Below, in pieces: positions 48,765 through 59,124 of a stretch of 64,000 nt of DNA. The stretch is from NCBI RefSeq assembly GCF_022682495.2, contig NC_071388.1, positions 177,225,622 to 177,289,621 on the forward strand. The letters run 5' to 3'. The notes below the pieces were generated by a model. It made no database searches. It saw only the letters and a list, made by a program, of their open reading frames with translations, and was not told the origin of the DNA. The translations under genes and the position numbers were made by a program. The DNA is from Desmodus rotundus (taxonomy: Eukaryota > Chordata > Mammalia > Chiroptera > Phyllostomidae). Each line of letters opens with the position of its first letter. The stretch's first letter is position 1.

Positions 48765-48960
48765 AACTGGGCTGGATCCCAACTTTCCTCCCTACCTGTT
48801 CTGAGATCTTAGGTAAGTTACCTAACTTCGTGTGCCTCCGTTTTCTGGGGTAGGATAATAACACCCACCTCGTTATAAGGATGAAATGAATATTTATGTA
48901 AAGCACTTAGGAAGTACCTGACACATAATGAAGCTTGTTATTACTATTGATCATGGTTTT
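48765..48960 (+). repeat. MIR SINE
   Basis: 'ctgagatcttaggtaagtt', 'acctaacttcgtgtgcctc', 'aggataataacacccacct', 'aaagcacttaggaagtacc' and 'tgacacataatgaagcttg' follow the MIR consensus order over nearly the full element. Confidence 0.85.
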
Positions 48961-49388
48961 ATGCACTCTGATGGACATCAGTAAAGCACCCTTGAACTCT
49001 TTAAGTAGATTTTGGCTGGTTACAGAGAACAGGCATCAGACAGAACACCAGTAAGGGCCAGAAGACGCAGGAAGTGCCAGGAAGCAGAGTAATGGAGGAA
49101 AGAGGTGTCTAGAGCCACCTTTTAAGAAAGTATGGGCTGTGAATTGCTTAAGAGGGGTGGAGACAATTCAGGGGGCAGGGTATCTCATCTAACGTGAGTA
49201 AAGGAATGGGAGCAAGAATGAACACAAGGTAGTTAGGAGTCCATGTAATTGCTTGGCTGGATAGGGAGTTTTTGACCTTGGTTGGGTGTTAAGAAATAAC
49301 AAATTAAGCTTTAGGAGGTGGTGGGAAAATTTGGAAAGTTGTTAAAGCCCTCAAGAATTTCCCAAGATCGTGACACACTCTCAGGACC

Positions 49389-49413
49389 CAACTTTTTTTT
49401 TTTTTTTTTTTTT
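49389..49413. repeat. Poly-T tract
   Basis: An uninterrupted run of about 25 T follows 'caggacccaac'. It has no recognisable SINE or LINE body attached, so it may be the tail of a lost insertion or a simple repeat. Confidence 0.85.
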
Positions 49414-49732
49414 AGTCTTGTAAGGCCTGCAGGCAGGACGCTATAGAATCAACTGTGGGGTGAGGGAGAGCAGTGCAAAAAACCTCGCACTTAGCACTAA
49501 ATAAATATTAGCTTCTTGCACTGAGACTTCAAGATTACTTCAACAAAAGAGAGGAGTTAAATTAAGGTAGATGTTTAACTCCTGTACAGATAAACATCTT
49601 AATTTATCAATCTAAAATCTTTTGGTAAAGCGTTTGTGCTGGGAGCTTTCATTACTCATCACTCGCCCGCCTCCCCAGTCCGCTGTTACCAGCGCAAAGC
49701 CGGGAGAAAAGGCAAGTGGTGGAGGGCGCTCC

Positions 49733-49742
49733 ACGCATGCGT
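49733..49742. promoter_or_regulatory. NRF1-like palindrome
   Basis: ACGCATGCGT is a perfect 10-bp palindrome close to the NRF1 core (GCGCATGCGC). It lies in the left part of the CpG island. A second half-site-like 'catgcgcag' occurs at 50186. Confidence 0.4.
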
Positions 49743-50140
49743 TAGAAGCGGCCCCAACTCCTCCGCGGTGTTCTTTCTTGGAACAAAACCAGCGCGGGGC
49801 CACTGAGCTCCGCATTTTGCGTAGACTCGAATTTCCTATTGCTCCGATGGTCCGAGTGGAACCTGGGGGTGGTGTGGTCCCCCTACGTAAGCCGCGTTAC
49901 CCAAAGTGAATGGCTGGGTGATGCGTGTACGCCCGGAGCGCAGCACCCACTGGGCGGACGGGGTGCGGCTGCGCGGGACCGGAGTGGGCTTTGTACGCCG
50001 CCAGCGTAGTGCGGCGTCTGACGTGCGGGCCTGTGCGCCGCAGTTAGCGCAGCCAGCTTTGGTGAATACACGATTTGGTGCAGCCGGGGTTTGGTACCGA
50101 GCGGAGAGGAGATGCACACGGCACTCGAGTGTGAGGTAAC

Positions 50141-50147
50141 TATAAAA
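50141..50147 (+). promoter_or_regulatory. TATA-like box in the CpG island
   Basis: TATAAAA stands in otherwise GC-rich DNA. A + strand start about 30 bases downstream would fall near 50170-50176, just before the 'ccggccccatgcgcagcgg' stretch. A donor-like 'gag|gtaact' at 50134/50135 overlaps it and is a competing reading: an upstream exon ending there. Confidence 0.4.
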
Positions 50148-50186
50148 CCCCGATTTGTTTACATTCCCTCCCCCAGAACCGGCCCC

Positions 50187-50528
50187 ATGCGCAGCGGAGA
50201 CTGCGAGTCCTGGGACGGCGCGGGTGGGAGTGGGGAGGGCGTAGAAAGGGAGACAAGAAGCTGGGAGTCGTGGCTGGGGGACCCTCGGGGATCCGGGCGC
50301 TGGAGTTCCTGCAGCTGCTGCAATCGGCTGCGGTGGCGAGCCGGGGCGAAGCGCGTGGGGCAGCGCGTGGGGAACCGCGGCTCCTCGTGTGCACTCCGAG
50401 CTGCCCTGGGGTTGGCGACCGGGCAGCCTCTGCCCCGCGTGCGGGATCCCCTGCCTGACTTAGGCTCCTGTGGAGGCTGGGAGCGGCATGGAGAGCGAGG
50501 GAGTGACCGCTGGGCGAGCGGCGGTTAG
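50187..50528 (+). other. Open frame after the TATA-like box, coding status doubtful
   Basis: The first ATG after the predicted start (50187) opens 113 codons, beginning MRSGDCESWD and ending at TAG 50526. The product is Gly/Arg/Ser-rich, low-complexity and unlike any family I know. The Kozak context is weak (C at -3). Equally long frames occur in other phases and on the other strand across the island, so this is most likely chance in GC-rich 5' UTR or first-exon DNA. Confidence 0.15.
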
Positions 50529-51084
50529 GGGGCTGCGCTGCCGCGGCCTGGGGGTGGGGGGTGGGAGCATCCGCAGCCAGGTCTTGGAGGGGCTCGGAGT
50601 GGGATGGTGTTGAATGCCCCCATTCCTCCTCCCTCTTCCTCCCCGCCGATCTATCGTGGGGTCGAGCCGGGGGCCCTGGGATGGAGCCTGGCGCCGCAGT
50701 TCCGGCACCGGGAGGCTAACGGTTGGTGGTACCTGTGCTCCGACCGTGGGAGGCCTCGTGGGGGCTTGGTTTCCCCCCCCGACCAACCGAAAACCCGAGG
50801 CGGGGCACAGGGGAGTTCACATTTAGGCCCGCGGGGTCCCTGGTGCGGAGGGCTCGGTGGGGCTGGCTCGACGGGGAGGCCGGTGGGCAGGGAGGTGGTG
50901 CCGCTGCCCGGGCTTTGTTCCTGAAAGCCCTTCGGCGGAGAGCGCTGTGGGGCCGGGCGGGGGAGGACGTAGGGGAGACTTCGCGCCCACCCTCCCCGGC
51001 TCTAGGGATCAGCTCAACTCCTGCTGTTTCTCCGTCGGGACCCCCGAGTGCCCCAGCTGAGAAGGGGGCCTCGGAGGGCGCGGC

Positions 51085-51092
51085 TGACGTCA
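51085..51092. promoter_or_regulatory. Full CRE palindrome
   Basis: TGACGTCA is the perfect consensus for CREB/ATF dimers. It sits near the right edge of the CpG island and is followed at 51131 by the E-box CACGTG. Perfect CREs in CpG islands commonly lie within about 200 bp of start sites, so a start near 51.1-51.2 kb, on either strand, is also possible. Confidence 0.55.
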
Positions 51093-51130
51093 CGTTGAAG
51101 GTCTTCCTGTGGCTTCTGTAAAGAGCCGCT

Positions 51131-51136
51131 CACGTG
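51131..51136. promoter_or_regulatory. CACGTG E-box
   Basis: A palindromic bHLH-Zip (USF/MYC-type) site in 'ccgctcacgtgggagcc', 39 bp after the CRE. The motif alone is short. Its position in the island is what makes it worth noting. Confidence 0.4.
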
Positions 51137-51264
51137 GGAGCCCGCCCGCATGGGCCGTCTTAGGAGCTGGACTCGCGGAAGAAATGTCACGGCAGGACCC
51201 ACAGCTCTCAGGGTCCCGCGCTCCGGTCCCCGGTTTGAGTAATAAAAGCTGACATTAAAGCACA

Positions 51265-52775
51265 TAATATCTTAAGGCTCTTCCGTACTCTGGTTTTACT
51301 TTGGAACTGACTCATTCTTAATGGAGCTGAACTAACATGTGACAGGTTTCAATTTCATTTCTGTGTGTGCTTGTGGATTCTTATCTAAATTCTACATAAG
51401 AACAAGCAAGTAAGATGTTGGGAAAGCTGGAGAATTTAGAATGCAGACGATTTTGGTAAGATGATCGAAAGCCTTAAGTCAGGACTCGAGCACTGGTTTA
51501 TATCATGACTTCCTATTCTACAAATTTTAAATATCTTACGTCACTTGTTCAAGACAGCTGGTGGGTGTTTCTCACATAGAATTTTCTCTTCCCTTCCTTT
51601 CCTTTCTAAAATGAATAAACATATCCTTGGGTGAGGATTTAAAAAAAAAAAAAGCTAATACAGCTCTTTTTTAGAGCACTGGATTTGAAGAACTTTAGAA
51701 GGCCTCAAGTTTAGGTACTACTCTAGGGAGTATTTTTGTTTTTGTTTTATTTTTAACTGATTTATGTAGAATATAGGACAAAGGTATCATAGCAAGGGAA
51801 ATTAGTCACTTGAATGATCATGTGCTTCTAAAGTGAATTTACCTTAGTACTCTATTCTCTCCTCCCCTCATCTACCTCCAATATTGGCCAGTACTGGCAA
51901 GATTTTTCAGCTTTGGAGTAAGAATTAAGGTTGAAAACCCTGGCCCATTATTAACTAGTTTCATTACTTTGAGTAAGTTACTTTATCTTAATCTTTTTAA
52001 TCTGTGAACTGGAAGTACTAAAAAAAATCCTACCTCATGGGTTTACTGTAATCAATGAATGACTTAAGGAACTGAAGGGCTCCAGATACTTAATTCATTT
52101 TACATTTTTTAAATATATGAATGAGCATTTAAGTTCTTTAGTGGTCGAAAGACTACTTTCTGTTTTTTCCCCAATACTTGATTACCCCCAGAACATAAGG
52201 TTTAGATTTTTCTTACTAGGTTTACTGGCCTATTCGGGGCCTTTGCAGTGATAGTTATCCTGTTCTCTTACTTATCTGAAATAACCCAGGGAATTTTTTC
52301 TGCCTCTCTTCTATGTTCTTATAATTATATACACACATCTTGAGTTTTCCCTGCCAGACTAAACTCTGAGGGGGACTTGCTCCAGTTTTTTGTCACATAA
52401 TGCTCATGGACACATTATTCAGTGATTTCAAAGCTTGGTGGTTACGTTCTTTAAAATGTTAATCGAATATAACACAAATTTAGCATTAATCCAAAGAAGT
52501 TTTTTGGATAAAAATATCATCCTTGTCTATGTAGTGCCCACCGTAAGAATGGAAATACCATGGGTTTGCATTGTTTTATATCAAAAGGACATTATCACCA
52601 GTGCATTTTTAGACTGATAACACAAGAGGCAAAGTACACAGTAGAAAAAGGAAGTGTAGGCAATCAAAACAAAACTAGTTTTTTCCCCTTTATAACAAGT
52701 TTCATAACCCTATTAAGTCATCTTTCATTAAATAGTAAAATTCTCATTAAAAAATATACTAACTTTAGCGTTTTA
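51265..52775. other. AT-rich region beyond the island, with one MIR
   Basis: 51910-52090 has MIR wording ('agttactttatcttaatct', 'ctgtgaactggaagtacta', 'atcctacctcatgggttta'). The rest is unlabelled AT-rich DNA, possibly first intron. No exon was recognised. Confidence 0.45.
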
Positions 52776-52777
52776 AA

Positions 52778-52999
52778 AAAATGATTCTATTTATTTTGAG
52801 AGGGGAAGGGAGGGAGAGAAACATCTATGTGAAAGAGAAATGCCAATCAGTCACCTCTCACACATTCCCTAAAGGGGCCCAATGCCCCGGGGGCAGGGCG
52901 CGGCCAGCCACCCAGGCGTGTGCTGGACCCATGAGGAATCCTACCAGCAATCTCAGCTTGCAGGACAACGCCCAACCCACTGAGCCACACCAGTCAGGG
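52778..52999 (-). mobile_element. Ves-type SINE, antisense
   Basis: The antisense body 'attctatttattttgagag', 'gggagagaaacatctatgt' and the head complement 'gagccacaccagtcagggc' are present. The interior is GC-rich around 52880-52920 and more diverged than other copies. The flanks 'ctaactttagcg' and 'ctgacttcagct' may be the target duplication. Confidence 0.88.
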
Positions 53000-53224
53000 C
53001 CTGACTTCAGCTTGAGGTTTCCCATCAGAAGAGAGCCCCGCTTGTCCCCACAGCTTGATGCTGCCCCCTAGTGTTTCGTTCTCCTTGAAGTTTTCTGGAG
53101 TTTAGCTTCACCTACATCTTTCCCTAAAACAAGATCTGTTTAAATTACCATTAGATTCCTTAGTGCTATATGTGTGGTCTACTTGGGATTTCCTCCAGCT
53201 GCTGGTTAGTGTTACTAGTAGGAT

Positions 53225-53330
53225 TCCACTTATTTATGTATTATTTGGTTAATTCTTATATGTGCCCTGACTGGGGATTGAACCCACAACCTTGATATAT
53301 CAGGAGGATACTCTAGCCGTCCTCCTCTTC
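53225..53330 (-). mobile_element. Partial tRNA-derived SINE, antisense
   Basis: 'cttatttatgtattatttg', 'atatgtgccctgactgggg' and 'attgaacccacaaccttga' form the same core as the SINEs at 60.84 and 63.04 kb. They belong to a subfamily with a 'ttattta..cattcattggttg' body. The head end is truncated. Confidence 0.75.
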
Positions 53331-54640
53331 CAGGGCCTGTAGGGGACTTTTCAAAGCTGGAAGAGGGGTATATGTTAAAGGTGTATCTTTGAAATTAGCT
53401 TTGAATATGAATAACAGCAGTTTTATTAATTTAATCTGGGCTTTGTCTTGAAAAAGAATGATATTAAAAAATTGCTTTCTGGATCAGTTTAGTCCCATAT
53501 AACTTTGTATTGCCCCGACTGTACTGAAATAAAATTGAAAATGCTAAAATTGAATTGTGAACTTCTTTTTAAGTTCAAGTTTATTTTGAGCTATGACTTT
53601 TATAGAATGATCTTTGAAAAATAGTCTCTAGGACTGTTAATAACCACAAGATTTTTTGTAGTCATTTATGTAGAGTTTCAAATTATGCCAGTTATCAATA
53701 TTCTAAGCTACTTTTTTCTTTTCATTATTTTCTATTCATAAGTTCTGTGTGGGCCACACAATGACTTTTAGTTTTTTCCAAAATAAAACTAATATAATCT
53801 GAAAAATATACGTTGATTGGAATATTTAAAAGTGTGTTCAGTAGGTATTAAGGCAATTTACAACTGAAATCATAAAGTTTTCAATAACAATAACATTCAA
53901 ATTATTCCAGCCACTTCAGAGACGGCACTGAATGTTCAGGCATTAAAACAACACAATTTACTGTTATATCACATCATAAATAGTAGTGTCAAATACTGTA
54001 ATATATTTCTATTTTCTTATCAGAACATAAGGGGTTTTTTTTGTTGCCAGATATAAGGATGGGCTATTTTAATAGATTTTTCATATTAGATTTGTCAAAC
54101 AAAAAGATGTTAGTGGAATGGGGTGGTGGTGGCATTTACACGTGTAAACATAGGGGTAAAATCTAAAATCTTGCTCAGTGTTTAAATTGTATTCATTAAC
54201 AATGGTAGATGATTTTATAATTACTCATTATAGTTCAGATATTTCACTGCTGAAAGAGAATGGGGTATCAGATAATACTTGTCCTTGTGTTAACATTTCT
54301 AACAGCCATATTAGCCTTAATATGTGCCCTACTTGTGGGGACTATCCATTTCTTGCAGAAAAGAGGTTTTGGGGGATTACAAAAGTGAATCACAATGCTT
54401 TAGGAAGTATCTCAATCCTATTAGCGTAGTAAGATTATGTACTTTTATAGGACCACAAGTAATGTTAGTAGAAGATCTACTATGAATTATGTATAAAAGT
54501 TACTTTTCATCCTCTAGTAATTATTTAAGATTTGTCAGTTAGTGATCACTTATTTTTTAGATTTATTATCATTCATATAGTAAGTAGAAAATCAAAATAG
54601 CCTTCAGCTGTGGCAACAAGGTAACAAAGATACACATCCC
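53331..54640. other. Unannotated AT-rich stretch
   Basis: No gene or named repeat was recognised. An 83-codon frame at 54178-54429 has no family resemblance. Confidence 0.4.
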
Positions 54641-54642
54641 AG

Positions 54643-54858
54643 CCCTGACTAGTGTGGCTCAGTTGGTTGGGTGACCTCCCCCAAAGCGAAGGGTCGCCAG
54701 TTGATTGTGCTCAGGCCGCCCCTGGGTTGGGGTTTGGTCCCTCGTTGGAGCACATGCCAGAGGCAGCCAGTTAACGTTTCCCTCTCACTTCCACGTTTCT
54801 GTTCCTCTTCTCTCTCCCTTCCCCTCTCTCTAAAAATAAATAAAATCTTTAAAAAGTG
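54643..54858 (+). mobile_element. Ves-type SINE
   Basis: The head 'gccctgactagtgtggctc' is followed by a degenerate B box, 'ttggggtttggtccctcgt', 'ttctctctcccttcccctc' and an 'aaaaataaataaaatcttt' tail. The flanks 'atacacatccc' and 'gtatacatctac' may be the target duplication. Confidence 0.92.
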
Positions 54859-55049
54859 TATACATCTACTTCAATATCTTCAAATAAAAAGAAGCCATTT
54901 CAGATGTGCCCTCACACTTCTAAACTTTTCTAAACTTTCTTTTGAATCACTTTACATATTTTGTGAATTTATGAGTTTTAAGATAGTTGGTTTCCCCTCC
55001 ACTTGTCTACTGAATTGGTAGTTTTTAAAAAAATGTATAGGTTAAGTGA

Positions 55050-55265
55050 AGGATCAGCAGACTAAGTCCCACAGGCCAAATCAGCCCACTTTTGTAAATT
55101 AAATGTTACTGGAACACAGCCTTCTCACTTGTGTTGTATGTATTGTATGTGGCTACTTTTGTGCCATAACGACAACATTAAGTAGTTGCCTTAAATATAA
55201 TACTGTATTGCCTGCAAAACCTAAAATGTTAACTATCTGTTCCTTTTAAGCCTGCCAACCCTTGA
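55050..55265 (-). mobile_element. hAT-type MER element
   Basis: 'ggatcagcagactaagtcc', 'gttactggaacacagcctt', 'ttgtatgtggctacttttg' and 'gcctgcaaaacctaaaatg' match an old hAT MER family in which 'ggtcagcaaactac', 'tattggaacacagcc' and 'gtttgccgaccc' occur in that order. A fragment of the same family is likely at 63.67 kb. I do not assign the exact family name. Confidence 0.65.
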
Positions 55266-56138
55266 ATCCAGCTCTTAATGCTGTCATTATTTGATACGTT
55301 GCTATTGTGTAAAATAGCTCTATCTTCCTAGAATCTGTATGTGTAAAATGCTTTAGTAGGAATACATTCTTTCAAACAGAAAATTCATAGGTAATGTGAG
55401 TTCTCACGTGTTCATTACCTATTAGTATAGAAGCCTTTCATCTCTTCACGGGTCCATTTTCTCTCTATAGGAAGTTCAAGACCCTATATTATGTATGCTG
55501 GGAGCTGGAATGTGAAGCCCTTGGCCTTCAACTTTGAGCTACTTACCTAACACTGTCACACTGTTTCTACTACTCTTGTAGCATCTCACACAGTTTACTA
55601 TTTAAAAGGTGATTGTGTCTTCCTGTACCTCCTTCAGAGCAGAATATATTTCATACTTATCTTTAATGCCTTCTCACTGCCTCTGTCCTGTTTCCCTTTC
55701 CTCCTCTTCCTCTGTGCCCACTCCCCTTATTAAGCAGCACGTGATCACACGTTTAAGAGCCTGTAAACAAGTGTTTTGGTATAATAGCTCTTACAGTGCA
55801 CCTCTTCTCAAGGTGAACCATTGCTTTAGTCTGCTTATTGGTGAAGAAGCATACTTTATGTTATACAGGAACATAGCCTCTTGATGAAGGGGGCTATGGA
55901 AAGATTGATTTTACATATCAAGATCAATAGTATAAAATATGAGTTATTACATTATGAAACAGTAAAACCAGTAAAACAGTAATAGTAGAAAAGCTTCTTA
56001 TGATTGTAATGTAGTATTTAATTATTACATATAAAATCATAAAAATAAGTAGATACTACATATTATATATAATATAATAAACAATGAGATTGTTTTTTAT
56101 TCCTATAGATCTTTTTTAGTGTAGAATTTCAACTGATT
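55266..56138. other. Unannotated stretch
   Basis: 55440-55560 has an acceptor-like 'attttctctctatag' followed by a short non-repetitive block with no matching donor or frame. 55980-56090 is very AT-rich ('catattatatataatataa'). No gene was recognised. Confidence 0.35.
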
Positions 56139-56139
56139 T

Positions 56140-56328
56140 CATAACTTTTTTATTTTTTTAAGATTTAAAAAATTTATTTAGAGAGAGAGGAAGGGAGGGA
56201 GAAAGAGAAGGGAGAGAAACATTCATGTACGAGAGAAACACCGATCTGTTGCCCCTCGCACTCCCGAACTAGGGACCTGGCCCACAACACACGCCATTGC
56301 TCCATCCACAGAGCCACACCAGCCAGGG
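56140..56328 (-). mobile_element. Ves-type SINE, antisense
   Basis: 'atttatttagagagagagg', 'gagagaaacattcatgtac', 'gaactagggacctggccca' and the head complement 'gagccacaccagccagggc' are present. The stretch carrying the B box is partly deleted. Confidence 0.9.
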
Positions 56329-56344
56329 CTTAGAAGATATTCGG

Positions 56345-56985
56345 AAAATTAAATTTATTGGGATGACATTATAAAATTATATAGGTTTCAAGTGTACTTT
56401 TCTGATACATCAACTGTATGCCCACCACCCAAAGTCAAATTTTCCATTACTGTATATTTGACCCCCTTTACCCTTTACTACCCCCCTTTGCTCTGTTTGC
56501 CTCCATACTGTTGTGTGTGTCTTGAGTGTGTGCTTTTCTTATTTGTACATTTGTTGCTTTCAGTTTTATATCCCACATGAGTGAAATCATATGGTTCTTG
56601 AGTTTTCTTGTTTTGCTTAGCGTGATGTTCTCAATGTCCATCCATGTTGTCACAAATGGCAATATTTCACCTTTTCTTATGGCTGAGGAGTATTCCGTAT
56701 TATATGCATACCACATCTGTACCCAGTCCTCTGTTGAAGGACACTGGAAAGACATGGTTGTCTCCATGTCTTGGCCACCGTGAATAATGCTACAGTGCAC
56801 CCCTACAGTACATAGGGGTGCACATATCTTTGCGAAAAAATGTTTTCAAATTTGGGGGTTACCCAGAAGAGGGGTGACTGGGTTGTGTGGTAATTATTCT
56901 AAATTATTTGAGGAACCTTCATAATGTTTTCTATAGTGGCTGTACCAGTTTACACTCCCACCAGCAGTGAGTGATGTGGAACATA
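56345..56985 (-). mobile_element. L1 3' part with ORF2 tail, antisense
   Basis: It begins with the antisense 3' end 'taaatttattgggatgaca'. It continues with 'gcccaccacccaaagtcaa', 'gagtgaaatcatatggttc', 'ccatccatgttgtcacaaa' and 'gtttacactcccaccagca', the standard antisense order of L1 ORF2 end plus 3' UTR. It is truncated at about 56985. Confidence 0.8.
56468..56800 (-). pseudogene. L1-associated C-terminal frame
   Basis: A 110-codon frame includes 'YNTEYSSAIRKGEILPFVTT' and 'WMDIENITLS', then 'HMISLMWDIK'. This matches the familiar L1 tail pattern '..YYAAIKKNEILPFATTWMDLE..' and '..YHMISL..'. It is an isolated fragment without the endonuclease or reverse transcriptase. Confidence 0.7.
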
Positions 56986-56989
56986 CTTT

Positions 56990-58640
56990 TTAAGATTTTC
57001 ATTTTAATTAGTGTATTATAGTTTTTTTCAAATAAAGTGAATAATTTGATGTACAATATATAACCAGTGTAAATAAAAAGTTTCTTCTCAGGAAAATAAT
57101 CATACCATGTTTTAAAAAGTGAAGAAGGAAATCAGAAAGGCATGCTAAAATCAAATCCCTGAAAGAACTTTTAAGAAAACTGTTCTTCAGAGTAACTGTA
57201 AATAAAATACTATGTAGCACCTAATATAACTTACAGATTATAAAACACATGTTAGAGCTTTTTCCTATGAATAGTTTTGCTTAAACACAAGTACTTGAAA
57301 CTTTTATTGAGGCTAAAATATAAACTTTCTTAACAGGTAAGTTTGTAAGAGTACTCTTCGTTAGTTCAGTGGGTATTTTTATTTCCCCTGAAAAAACTCA
57401 TGGATGTTAGGGAGATCCTAGTTTTGGGGGGTCATGTTCATTTTAGCTATAGTTTTTTAAAAGAAGAAAAAAGGTATTCGATATGGGGAGAAGAAACTTC
57501 TTAAATTTAGAAATCATAGAAGAAATTACAGGAACAATTTCATAGGGCATATACATGAAAATATCTGTGAAAGGGGAAACCATTGCAATTAAGATTAAAA
57601 GGCACTGGACAGGTGACATGACCAAGTCGTGTTGTGTCAAACACATATATGTTAATAAAAATACTGAGACGCCAGGAGTGATTTCAAAAGGATAGATAAA
57701 AACAAGGAAAGATCTTATTCCAAAATTAATACACCAAGTATTATTGAGAATGCTATGATCGTTGCTGGTAGCGGTATAACAAAACTTAATTTCTCTAGAA
57801 ACCAATTTGGAAGAATATCATAAAACTTTTAAATTTAAAATTTTTAGTCTTTCTCCACATCTTAGAATTATCCAAGCAGGTAACCAAAATAATAGTACAA
57901 ATTGAAATTTAAATGATTGCATATTGTGATTAAAACTCCAGAAAAGCTTGTGAAAATCTTGAAACTGAGTAATTTATTTTCTTCCACATGTGACATAATG
58001 TGATTTTGTTTAAGCAAAACTTTTTTTTAAGATTCATAATTGCTGGCTTTTATTTTTAGTTATTTTTTCCAAAGTCATACCTGAATATAGTTTAAAGAAT
58101 TAAATAGGTCTATGAAGTTTTTAGGGAAAAGGAAAAATAATCAGTCCCCTTTCTTCTTCTATATTCTTCTTCTGCCTAGAAAGACAAGTAACTCCTTATG
58201 ATGATTATTTTGCTCTCCACTGCTGTGTCTCCAACATGTTCATTACTCTTCATTCATTTTCAATTTTAGCCATTGTCTGTTTAATGAAAGATGGGGATTT
58301 AGCATTCTTTCCATCTATCCATATGCCTTCCCATTTCCTGAACCCCAGGTTTTCAGTACAATTATATTGCAATTCTGGCTTAGAGGAGTAGTAAGAGTTA
58401 CATGTTTATGACTTAAAATGTTATTTACAACTTGGCATTGTAATAAATTGTTTCATTTTATGTACTATTTTGTTTTTTTGGCATTAATAACTTAAAATAT
58501 TTCCCTTCTTATTTTTCTATGTGCCTATATATCACAAAACCTGCCCCAGGTCTGGGTATATGAATGTAACTTTATGAGAAAAGGGAGTGTACCCTAAGAA
58601 CAGGAACACTCTATATTTGCAGGAGAATTTATGTAATTTC
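56990..58640. other. Unannotated AT-rich stretch
   Basis: No gene or named repeat was recognised. The 120-codon - strand frame at 57443-57805 is hydrophobic and AT-driven, with no family resemblance. Confidence 0.4.
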
Positions 58641-58646
58641 CTTATA

Positions 58647-58770
58647 CAGTGTGCGGCAAAAGTAGGTTAACAGTTGTATGAGAAACACAGTTTATTCTTG
58701 CATTATTGCTTACTAATCACTGTATTATTTTCCATACAGACAACTGTAACCCTACTTTTGCCCCCCATTG
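58647..58770. mobile_element. Mariner-type MITE, 124 bp
   Basis: The terminal inverted repeats span ~31 bp: left 'cagtgtgcggcaaaagtagg', and the right end read inward is 'caatggggggcaaaagtagg'. Both continue to 'ttacagttgt'-like ends. TA flanks the element on both sides (58645-58646 and 58771-58772). The interior is only ~60 bp and non-coding. It must have been moved in trans by a mariner transposase. Confidence 0.88.
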
Positions 58771-59124
58771 TATATTGGACATTGTTAAACTTGTTAATAA
58801 AGAGGGATTGATAACGAGATTGGTAGTTTGCTAGTTAATAAAAGTAAAGTAGCTTTGACATTTCAGTTACTCTTTTGTAAGATTCTGGTAAATAGCAGAA
58901 CTGAATCATTTCACTTTGTTCAACAATTAAGAGGAACTTGATGGTTTAAAGTAAGTGTAAGGATGGTTAAAACTAATCAGACAGGAAACTTCCCTGGTGG
59001 GGAGGAAGTAGTGTGTGCTATCAACATTAAAATACGTTATAAAAAATTGCCCTGAATATTATGTGATTTTTTCTTTAACCTCACGCAAAGGAAAGGTAAT
59101 TGCGCCTGGCAATACTTATGGACG

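Larger units (their letters stand above)
49620..51260. promoter_or_regulatory. CpG island, orphan promoter region
   Basis: About 1.6 kb changes sharply from AT-rich to very GC- and CpG-rich sequence, with dense CpGs such as 'cgggaccggagtgggcttt' and 'cgcgcccaccctccccggc'. It is free of the repeats that fill the rest of the window. In mammals such islands mark promoters, usually of broadly expressed or developmental genes. It contains a TATA-like box (50141), a CRE palindrome (51085), an E-box (51131) and an NRF1-like palindrome (49733). Many long overlapping frames on both strands are a by-product of high GC. I could not recognise any encoded protein, so the gene, its direction and the exon boundaries remain open. 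Confidence 0.88.

Noticed and set aside
50460..51121. Several 100-145 codon frames on both strands in the CpG island
   Set aside because: High GC suppresses stop codons. Frames overlap in all phases, are Gly/Arg/Pro-rich and match no family I recognise.
51240..51246. AATAAA-like polyadenylation signal at the island edge
   Set aside because: A single hexamer with no upstream coding exon or GT-rich downstream element; AT-rich DNA begins here, so chance is likely.
57443..57805. 120-codon hydrophobic - strand frame
   Set aside because: Phe/Ile/Leu-rich because of AT bias; no domain, no splice context and no promoter nearby.
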